A DNA stretch of 13,944 nt from positions 1-13,944 of the forward strand of contig JAQVUQ010000027.1 in the NCBI GenBank assembly GCA_028699365.1, in the 5' to 3' direction. The translations under genes were made by a program, and so were the position numbers. Position 1 is the stretch's first letter. Every line of letters begins with the position of its first letter. Below the pieces are notes generated by a model, which was given only the letters and a program-made list of their open reading frames with translations, made no database searches and was not told the origin of the DNA. This document shows positions 6,420 to 12,473 of this stretch, in pieces. This stretch comes from UBA5359 sp028699365 [NCBI: bacterium] (lineage in GTDB: Bacteria; UBP13; UBA5359).

Positions 6420-7919
6420 ATGACTGCAAAAGAGATCAACAGACCCAATATCGTAGTTATCTGTGCTGACCAGATGAGAGGAGACACCATGGGGTGCGCC
6501 GGGCATCCCGTGGTCGATACGCCCAATCTGGACAGGCTGGCTGCCTGCGGCACATTGTTCGACAATGCCTACACGCCTTGCCCTGTTTGCGTACCGGCCA
6601 GGGCTACCCTGACCACGGGGAATTACCCGCATAAATGCGGCGTTGCCAAGGTCAATCGCGGCGGAATTACTGATGACCAGCTTAAGTTGGCCGGGTACTT
6701 TTCCAGGCATGGCTATGTATCCTACGCAGCGGGCAAACTGCACTATCTTCCTTATTCTTCACCTGAAACACCGCGGGTGCTGCACGGTTTCGATCACGCC
6801 GCGTTGGCTGAGTCCGGGCGTGTCCTGAGCCTGTTCGATCCTATGGGAGAGAAGAGGGGCATTGAGGATTATCATGACTATCTTCATGATACGGGCTGGG
6901 GTGGATATGCCAGAGCGCACGGCGTAGGCAACAACGATATTCATCCTGCTCCGTCCGTATTGCCCTCGGAGCACTATGTCGATAGCTGGGTCTGCTCCAA
7001 AGCGTTGGATTACCTGGATTTGCATATGAGTAACGATAAGAACAAGCCGTTTTTTGCCTTCATATCGTTTCCCAAGCCGCATGCTCCGTATGATCCGCCC
7101 CGGCCTTACGATACTCTATACGATCCCAGGGAGGTGCCGGCGCCGTTTGAGCAGAGAGATACGCTACCGCGTACACCTACCAAATTCCGGGAGGGTATTA
7201 TACATGGCTGGAACCTGGTGTCTCCTGAAACACATCGCGTAACCAGGGCTTACTACTACGGCATGATTTCCTTTCAGGACAAGCAGGTGGGACGGATATT
7301 GGACTTTCTGGAAAAAAACGGCCTGGCGGAGAATACCATCGTTATCTATCTGGCTGATCATGGAGAGATGCTGGGAGACTTCGGTTTCTTCGCCAAGAGC
7401 TGTTTTTACAGGGGCAGCGTCAATATCCCCATGATAATAAAGGCTCCGGGTATGGCCGCCGGCGACAGATCGGATGCTCTGATAGGGCTCCAGGATGTGC
7501 TGCCTACCCTGGCGTCTATGGCCGGGTTGCCGCTTGACAGGGATGTTGACGGGATGGACTTTTCGCCTCTGCTTAAAGGGGAGAGCTTCAATGAGAGGGA
7601 CTTCTACGTATCATATTTCGGCGATGATCCGCGTCAAAGCTATATGATTGCCGATAAAGAGTACAAATATATCTATTCTCAGGTAGGCGGCACCGAGGAG
7701 TTTTACGATCTTGCCAACGATCCTGAAGAGTGTTCGAATATTGCAGGCATAGCAAAATATGCTGATGCAATGGCAGAAAAACGAAGACAGTTGATCGATT
7801 GGATGATTCACAACGACGATACTTCCATTTTGCACGATGGATCGCTACTTAAAACGCAAAAAGAAGGCCTCGAAAATTGTAAATTTGAAGTCAACTCTCT
7901 GGGGTTGAGGTGGTATTGA
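6420..7919 (+). CDS. Sulfatase, type I formylglycine-dependent (first copy)
   Basis: This 499-residue type I sulfatase hydrolyses sulfate esters. The active-site signature is C57-V-P-A-R followed by ATLTTGNYPH. C57 is the residue that a maturase must convert to formylglycine, and the cysteine type can be matured by FGE or anSME enzymes, neither of which is encoded here. Further family marks are D17-Q18 in VVICADQMRGD, GKLHYL in the middle, FPKPHAPYDPP, and the metal site D313-H314 in LADHGEMLGD. The C-terminal part has YKYIYSQ and EEFYDLANDPEECSNIA, the usual sulfatase tail. ATG 6420 is preceded by GAGAAAGG and gives an N-terminus immediately before the first strand. An in-frame ATG at 6354 would add 22 odd residues and overlap the GH3 gene. 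No signal peptide is visible, so it is probably cytoplasmic. The subfamily and the sulfated position attacked cannot be assigned by eye. Confidence 0.93.
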   Translation: MTAKEINRPNIVVICADQMRGDTMGCAGHPVVDTPNLDRLAACGTLFDNAYTPCPVCVPARATLTTGNYPHKCGVAKVNRGGITDDQLKLAGYFSRHGYVSYAAGKLHYLPYSSPETPRVLHGFDHAALAESGRVLSLFDPMGEKRGIEDYHDYLHDTGWGGYARAHGVGNNDIHPAPSVLPSEHYVDSWVCSKALDYLDLHMSNDKNKPFFAFISFPKPHAPYDPPRPYDTLYDPREVPAPFEQRDTLPRTPTKFREGIIHGWNLVSPETHRVTRAYYYGMISFQDKQVGRILDFLEKNGLAENTIVIYLADHGEMLGDFGFFAKSCFYRGSVNIPMIIKAPGMAAGDRSDALIGLQDVLPTLASMAGLPLDRDVDGMDFSPLLKGESFNERDFYVSYFGDDPRQSYMIADKEYKYIYSQVGGTEEFYDLANDPEECSNIAGIAKYADAMAEKRRQLIDWMIHNDDTSILHDGSLLKTQKEGLENCKFEVNSLGLRWY

Positions 7920-7921
7920 GT

Positions 7922-9073
7922 ATGTTCTCAAACAAAGTTCTGTTGCACGCGGATTTTGAAGAGGAATTCTGGTCCGTCTCCGATAACAGCGGGGGTGAGA
8001 AGCTGCCTGCTAGGACTGATGCCGTGGCGGCGCATTCAGGCAGATACTGCCTGGCAGCCAGAGGCGAGGCCATGACCATGGGGCGCTCCTGGTGGCAGAG
8101 CCCGCGCTTCCCGGTAACGCCGTTCGATTATTACCGGATAGATTTCTATTCGCTGCTCAATCCGGGTGGGGATAGAGCCGGGCACTGGGCTGCTTACTTC
8201 TGGGACAAGGGCGGAAAGATGCTGCCCGACCACTACTCATACATAGACCCGTCGGCAGCATGGACCAGGAATGACTTTGTCTTCAAGGCCAAAGTCAATG
8301 CTGCCTGGTGCCGCATCATCTTCCATCCCGACGATGGAGAAGATACTCTTTATATCGACGATATCACCGTAACCGAAATCGACAGGAAGACGGCTGCCGC
8401 GTGGGCGGATGAATACTACCGGCTTATGCCGGCTGTTGCCTGTACCTCTGCATCCGGCAGATGGCGGTATATCCCTAAGACGATGGAACGGTTGAGGGCA
8501 GGCGGTACATTGAGAGTGGTCATGCTGGGCGACAGCATCATCAACGATACGGGCAACTCGCCTTACGACGTTCTGGTAGAGCGTATCTACCCTGAAGCGC
8601 ATCTGGAAGTGATAACTTCCATCCGAGGCAGCACAGGTTGCGGCTATTACAAGCTGGAAAACCGGGTGAAGGAGTATGTGCTTGATTACAAGCCGGACCT
8701 AATAATTATCGGCGGCATCAGCAACGATAGCGCCGAGTCGGTGCGCGAGGTAATCCATCAGATAAGAGCCGTGAACGACCAGGAGATACTGGTGATGAGC
8801 GGGCCTGTTTCGCCCCGTTATCAGGATGAGGAAGCTAAAAAGCCGTGGTCCCCGGATATCGACCCCGACGGCAGTGATTACCGCAGCCTGTTGAAGAGAA
8901 TGGCCCATGAGGAGAAGGTGGAGTTCCTTGATATGCAGGGGGCCTTCTCGCAATACGCCGAGAACTCCGGTAAACCTTACGAGTGGTTGATGCGGGATAG
9001 AATTCATGCCAACGAACGCGGGCGGGCCGTGCTGTCGCGCATAATAGAAGCGTATTTCTTACCTGAACGATGA
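7922..9073 (+). CDS. SGNH-type esterase with N-terminal carbohydrate-binding-like module
   Basis: This 383-residue, two-part protein begins with about 150 residues that look like a jelly-roll carbohydrate-binding module: an LLHADFEEEFW opening, an HSGRYCLAARG strand, Y-R-I-D-F-Y-S and a terminal LYIDDITVTEI strand, as in CBM4/9-like folds. The C-terminal half is an SGNH hydrolase with block I GDS (S205), a GSTG segment for block II, block III GGISND (N268) and block V D359-x2-H362. The catalytic triad is therefore complete. Such enzymes usually remove acetyl or other acyl groups from sugars. ATG 7922 follows the sulfatase stop by 2 nt with GAGGTGG 9 nt upstream; GTG 7910 and TTG 7916 are in-frame alternatives that would overlap that gene. 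No signal peptide is seen, which is unusual for a protein carrying a binding module. It could alternatively act on phospholipid or peptidoglycan esters. Confidence 0.85.
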   Translation: MFSNKVLLHADFEEEFWSVSDNSGGEKLPARTDAVAAHSGRYCLAARGEAMTMGRSWWQSPRFPVTPFDYYRIDFYSLLNPGGDRAGHWAAYFWDKGGKMLPDHYSYIDPSAAWTRNDFVFKAKVNAAWCRIIFHPDDGEDTLYIDDITVTEIDRKTAAAWADEYYRLMPAVACTSASGRWRYIPKTMERLRAGGTLRVVMLGDSIINDTGNSPYDVLVERIYPEAHLEVITSIRGSTGCGYYKLENRVKEYVLDYKPDLIIIGGISNDSAESVREVIHQIRAVNDQEILVMSGPVSPRYQDEEAKKPWSPDIDPDGSDYRSLLKRMAHEEKVEFLDMQGAFSQYAENSGKPYEWLMRDRIHANERGRAVLSRIIEAYFLPER

Positions 9074-9083
9074 GAGGCGACTT

Positions 9084-10406
9084 ATGAGCGTATCGAATAA
9101 AGCCAATCTGATTATAATCAATTGCCACGATATCGGGCAGCATATCAGTCCGTACGGCGTGGATACGGTGAACACCCCCGGGATGCAGCAGATGGCCGAG
9201 GAAGGCGTTACCTTCACCAACAGTTTTTGCACCTCCCCGGGCTGCAGTCCCAGCCGGGCTGCCATATTTACCGGGCGTTATCCGCACTCCACCGGCGTTC
9301 TCGGCCTGACACACAGTCTTTTCCTGTGGCATCTGAACGATGATGAAGTCCATCTGGCACAGTTTTTAGGGGCCAACGGATATCACACAGCCCTATGCGG
9401 CGGCTTCCACGAGGACCGGGACGCTGCGCGCTGTGGTTATGAGGAGATTGTTCACGGCAGCTACGTTTCCGCTCACGAGGCCGCGACGGCAGCGGAGGAG
9501 TATCTTGTAGGCAGAAGAAGCGGTAAGGAGCCTTTTTACCTCTGCGTCGGCCTGTTCGAGCCACATCGGTCGTTTGGCGCCACCGGTGCAGCGCCGTACG
9601 ATGAGAAAGGCGTTTACATTCCCGGATATATACCACAGGATGACGAGGCTCAGAAAGCAGCCGCTTATAGGGAATTCGCCGCTTTGCAGGGAGCGATAAA
9701 TTATGCCGATAACGCTGTGGAGCGTATACTGCAGGCCGTAAGGGCCAACGGCTTTGAAAACAACACGGTTATCATTTTCACCGGAGACCACGGCATAGCC
9801 ATGCCCCGGGCAAAATGCACTCTTTATGATCCCGGTATAGAGGTGCCGTTTATTGTCAAGGCTCCCTGCTGGGGGCTTGAAGCCGGAACGAGATTGAACG
9901 GTTTTGTCAGCAATGTGGACTATTTTCCTACCATAGTTGAAGGACTCGGTCTGGAAATACCGGCCAGGGTTGAGGGCAAGTCCTGTTTTTCATATCTCAG
10001 AGGCGAGGGCAACAGGGAAAGGAACGAAATATTTGCTGAAAAGACATACCATAGGAACTACGATCCCATTCGCTGTGTCAGAAGCGACAGGTACAAGTAT
10101 ATAGTCAACTTTGAATTCAACCTTGTGTACGATGCTCCCACCGATATCATACGAGGGGATATATACAGAGCGGCACCGTTGTTTTATACACAACACCGGC
10201 CCATGTTCGAACTATACGACCTTGATGAGGATCCCTGGGAACTGGATAATCTGGCCGGGAAGAGCGGATACGAGCAGGTGGAAGGCGATTTGAAGGGGCG
10301 TCTCTTCAGATGGATGAGAGAGACGGACGATCCTCTGCTCAAGGGGCCGGTGAGCTCCATATATTATGAAGAGGCGATCGCATCCGTGCAGAAGCATATG
10401 CTGTAA
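9084..10406 (+). CDS. Sulfatase resembling heparan N-sulfatase (SGSH-like, second copy)
   Basis: This 440-residue type I sulfatase ends the operon. The signature C54-S-P-S-R, followed by AAIFTGRYPHSTG, provides the formylglycine precursor, and D16 and D235-H236 are metal-site residues. Several segments parallel human N-sulfoglucosamine sulfohydrolase: a PHRSFG stretch, T-G-D-H-G-I-A-M-P-R with a following LYDPG and P-F-I-V-K-A-P, and a tail with ELYDLDEDPWELDNLAG. That subfamily cleaves sulfate from the amino group of glucosamine, although bacterial members also include O-sulfatases, so the substrate is inferred. The first sulfatase has a C-V-P-A-R signature and a different core, so this is not a recent duplication. 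There is no signal peptide. GAGAGG lies 6 nt before the ATG, and the start is 10 nt after the esterase stop. Together with the NagZ-type GH3 it points to an amino-sugar-containing sulfated glycan. Confidence 0.88.
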   Translation: MSVSNKANLIIINCHDIGQHISPYGVDTVNTPGMQQMAEEGVTFTNSFCTSPGCSPSRAAIFTGRYPHSTGVLGLTHSLFLWHLNDDEVHLAQFLGANGYHTALCGGFHEDRDAARCGYEEIVHGSYVSAHEAATAAEEYLVGRRSGKEPFYLCVGLFEPHRSFGATGAAPYDEKGVYIPGYIPQDDEAQKAAAYREFAALQGAINYADNAVERILQAVRANGFENNTVIIFTGDHGIAMPRAKCTLYDPGIEVPFIVKAPCWGLEAGTRLNGFVSNVDYFPTIVEGLGLEIPARVEGKSCFSYLRGEGNRERNEIFAEKTYHRNYDPIRCVRSDRYKYIVNFEFNLVYDAPTDIIRGDIYRAAPLFYTQHRPMFELYDLDEDPWELDNLAGKSGYEQVEGDLKGRLFRWMRETDDPLLKGPVSSIYYEEAIASVQKHML

Positions 10407-10432
10407 ACTGTGCGCACGAGGGACAAGGGTTT

Positions 10433-10450
10433 TTATACCAGGGCGTATAA
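10433..10450. repeat. Inverted repeat TTATAC-N6-GTATAA upstream of the pseudopilin gene
   Basis: Perfect 6-bp arms (10433-10438 and 10445-10450) flank CAGGGC in the 105-bp gap between the second sulfatase and the pseudopilin gene. The geometry would suit a dimeric regulator, and it differs from the TGCATATATGCA sites. It is preceded by a T run and has no downstream U tract, so it is not a convincing terminator. The rest of this gap holds a TATAAT at 10490-10495, discussed among the rejected items. Confidence 0.3.
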
Positions 10451-10511
10451 GTAATAATAAGGCTGGATTGTTGCGGTAACGAGCGGGGTTATAATTTAGG
10501 AGGCGAGTCTG

Positions 10512-11141
10512 ATGAGAAAAGGGCTTTCACTGATCGATCTGCTGATAGTATTTGCTTTGTGTGCCGTGTTGACATCCGTGCTGGTGCGTCCCATCCTGGT
10601 GCGTGCCGGAGAAGGCGATCAGAAGGCGGTATGCATGCAGAACCTGAAACAACTTGGTATGGCTTTCAAAATGTATATGCAGGATAATGACGGTTGTATT
10701 CCTTTAGCCAGCTATCCACCGTCGCAAAATGAGAGAAACTGTCAGATTGTATGGTTCCGTTCCATAGCCAGGTATGCGGATAACGGTTATGTGATGATGC
10801 ACAAGCTTCCAGGTGCCTTCAAGTGCCCTGCGGAAACCAGGCTTAGCGCATACAAGCCGGATTACGGCATGAACTACTACTACGGCAATCCGAATCAGGC
10901 GGTATATTGCATAGCCGACGTAAAAAAACCGGCTGAGACCATGCTCCTGGTGGAAAGCTACGAACCGGTAAAGCCGCACTATGCCGCCGTCAGCACTATC
11001 AAGAACCTCACTGCCGCCAGAGATGGCAGGCACAAGAGCGGGGTCACGGCATTGTATTTCGACGGCAACGCAGGATTCCGGGATGATGCGGCAGTCATAC
11101 CTGTCGATGACAAGGACCCGTTCTGGGCCAAACCCTATTGA
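10512..11141 (+). CDS. Pseudopilin-like protein with prepilin N-terminus and H-X9-DG motif
   Basis: This 209-residue protein has a type IV/type II-secretion prepilin N-terminus: a short basic leader MRKG, then L-S-L-I-D-L-L-I-V and a hydrophobic helix to about residue 30. Cleavage after G4 by prepilin peptidase is expected. The following CMQNLKQLGMAFKMYMQDNDG and the C-terminal H174-(9 residues)-D184-G185 motif mark the prepilin-type H-X9-DG family, which is expanded in PVC bacteria. Mature position 5, normally a strictly conserved Glu, is Asp here. The protein should sit in the inner membrane with its globular domain outside the cytoplasm. Its role is unknown; a minor pseudopilin in secretion of glycan-degrading enzymes is one idea. 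AGGAGG ends 8 nt before the ATG. It lies between the catabolic operon and the regulator gene. No operator palindrome precedes it. Confidence 0.88.
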   Translation: MRKGLSLIDLLIVFALCAVLTSVLVRPILVRAGEGDQKAVCMQNLKQLGMAFKMYMQDNDGCIPLASYPPSQNERNCQIVWFRSIARYADNGYVMMHKLPGAFKCPAETRLSAYKPDYGMNYYYGNPNQAVYCIADVKKPAETMLLVESYEPVKPHYAAVSTIKNLTAARDGRHKSGVTALYFDGNAGFRDDAAVIPVDDKDPFWAKPY

Positions 11142-11189
11142 GGCGAATACAAAAAAGAGGAAATTTCGGCAGGTGCATCGAATATTCTA

Positions 11190-11201
11190 TGCATATATGA
11201 A
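11190..11201. promoter_or_regulatory. Candidate operator site 2 (TGCATATATGAA)
   Basis: This site matches the palindrome TGCATATATGCA at 11 of 12 positions and lies 31 nt upstream of the regulator start at 11233, in the 91-bp gap after the pseudopilin gene. That position fits autoregulation. The 8 bases TCGAATAT occur just upstream, as at site 1, but with spacing 3 nt longer. Confidence 0.6.
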
Positions 11202-11232
11202 GTTATTGCTTAGTGCTTGACAGGTGAATGTT

Positions 11233-12351
11233 ATGAGAAAGCAAAAGATGGATGTTCGCAGCATAAGGCTGAATATAGATACTGGGAGCCCTGTTCCGCT
11301 CTATTATCAGCTCAAGGAACAGATCAGGAGCGAAATTCTGGACAGCAAAATCCCGCCGGGAACCAGACTGTTTTCCGAGAGGGATATCATGAAGGAGTAT
11401 AACCTCAGCTATCCTACGGTTACCAGGGCGCTGCGCGACCTGGTGCACGATGGTCTTCTGGACAGGGTGCGCGGCAAGGGCACCTTTGTGGCCGAGCGAG
11501 TGGACAGCAGAAAGATCATCGGCATGGTCTACTCCAGCGACATTACGAATGGACATTATCTGTCCAAGATCCTTGAAACGGTGACCGTATACTGCAGCGC
11601 CAGAGGGTACGAGTTAAAAGTTTATAATAACATCTGTGGAGATACCGCCGGTATATTGCGGGATACTGCCGCCAATCACCTGGTATCGGGATTTCTTCTG
11701 GCCAGTCCCTTCGACCCGGATTTTGTATCCCTGTTGGAAGGCAAGGTGCCTTTTGTCTGGATCAACAACCGTATGTCGGAAAGAGATGAAAATTGTGTCG
11801 TATGCGATACAAACGCAGCCATCGATAAGGCGGTAGAGTATCTTGCAGACCTTGGTCACCGGGATATAGGTGTGATTGCAGGACCAACCTACACATGGTG
11901 TTCGGAGGAGATGATCAAGCGGTTCAGAAGCAACCTCAAAAGAAGGGGTCTGACCTGGCATAGCGACTGGTTGAGCAGCGGCGAATGGGGTGAAGAAACC
12001 GGGTATAGTCTTATGGGACGGTTGTTATCGCTGGAAAGCAAGCCTACGGCCGTAATAGTTGAAGAGGATCGTCTGGCCATAGGAGCTATCAAGGCGCTGT
12101 CGGAAAAGGGCCTCAGCGTACCCGAGGATGTTTCCATGATAGCTATCGGCCATATCGTTCCAGTCGATCTTCAGCCTCTGCCGCTGACTGTGGTGGACAT
12201 GCATCTTGAGGAGGTGGGGCGACGATCCATTGATATGCTGGATAGCATTATAAGGCACTCCGGGAAGCCGCAATTGGTCAAGGTTGCGCCGGACATCATC
12301 GCCGGAGCTACGGCCGGAAGGAGGGATGTGCAGTATGCCCTGAGCAAGTGA
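11233..12351 (+). CDS. GntR-family transcriptional regulator with LacI-type ligand-binding domain
   Basis: This 372-residue regulator combines a GntR winged helix-turn-helix with a periplasmic-binding-protein-like sensor, the architecture of Bacillus AraR. Residues 20-87 show the GntR signature: P-L-Y-Y-Q-L, then PPGTRLFSERDIMKEY, S-Y-P-T-V-T-R-A-L-R-D-L and a GLLDRVRGKGTFVAE wing. Residues from about 93 onward read as a LacI-type sensor, with I-I-G-M-V-Y-S-S-D at its start, VSGFLLASPFDPDF, VEYLADLGHRDIGVIAGP, AVIVEEDRLAIGAIKAL and a late VDMHLEEVGRRSIDML segment. Such proteins bind as dimers to palindromes and are normally released by a sugar ligand. ATG 11233 has AGGTGA 5 nt upstream; GTG 11224 in frame lacks a clear ribosome site. 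It likely controls the sites at 2007, 11190 and 12436. The sugar sensed is unknown. Confidence 0.93.
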   Translation: MRKQKMDVRSIRLNIDTGSPVPLYYQLKEQIRSEILDSKIPPGTRLFSERDIMKEYNLSYPTVTRALRDLVHDGLLDRVRGKGTFVAERVDSRKIIGMVYSSDITNGHYLSKILETVTVYCSARGYELKVYNNICGDTAGILRDTAANHLVSGFLLASPFDPDFVSLLEGKVPFVWINNRMSERDENCVVCDTNAAIDKAVEYLADLGHRDIGVIAGPTYTWCSEEMIKRFRSNLKRRGLTWHSDWLSSGEWGEETGYSLMGRLLSLESKPTAVIVEEDRLAIGAIKALSEKGLSVPEDVSMIAIGHIVPVDLQPLPLTVVDMHLEEVGRRSIDMLDSIIRHSGKPQLVKVAPDIIAGATAGRRDVQYALSK

Positions 12352-12424
12352 TCTTTTATGTCTCGTATTATCCGGTTGTTCCGACCGGGAGAGCGCAGGC
12401 AAGAGCCTGAGCACGAAGCATGTC

Positions 12425-12457
12425 TGTGCCGCTGGCGCATATATGCATACAGGCACA
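12425..12457. repeat. Outer inverted repeat TGTGCC/GGCACA around operator site 3
   Basis: Perfect 6-bp arms at 12425-12430 and 12452-12457 flank 21 nt that contain the operator palindrome, with centres half a base apart. In RNA the outer arms could pair just before the ribosome-binding site at 12461-12466. This arrangement is not found around the other two sites. Confidence 0.35.
12436..12447. promoter_or_regulatory. Candidate operator site 3 (CGCATATATGCA)
   Basis: This site matches the palindrome TGCATATATGCA at 11 of 12 positions and lies 26 nt upstream of the beta-helix gene start. It is close enough to the ribosome-binding site (AGGAGG at 12461-12466) that a bound regulator would probably cover the transcription start region. 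The wider 122-bp gap between regulator and beta-helix gene has no clear terminator; its two small GC hairpins lack U tracts. Confidence 0.6.
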
Positions 12458-12473
12458 ACAAGGAGGTATGGTA

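Noticed and set aside
5263-6429. Long minus-strand open frame (388 codons) opposite the GH3 gene
   Set aside because: The plus strand encodes GH3 with conserved catalytic residues. The antisense product is low-complexity in character, has no domain pattern, and would be isolated inside an operon of the opposite strand.
10393-10402. AGCATATGCT palindrome at the end of the second sulfatase gene, resembling the operator
   Set aside because: It lacks the central TA step of GCATATATGC, lies in coding sequence for K-H-M-L, and the same GCATATGC core occurs inside the GH3 gene near 4913. It is probably codon-driven.
10468-10495. TTGTTG and TATAAT with 16-nt spacing, looking like a sigma-70 promoter for the pseudopilin gene
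   Set aside because: Transcription would begin near 10502, inside the AGGAGG at 10498-10503, leaving no usable ribosome-binding site. The match may be fortuitous or the real promoter lies further upstream.
12370-12416. Two small GC-rich hairpins (CCGGT/ACCGG and CAGGC/GCCTG) after the regulator gene, as possible terminators
   Set aside because: The stems are only 5 bp and neither is followed by a U tract.
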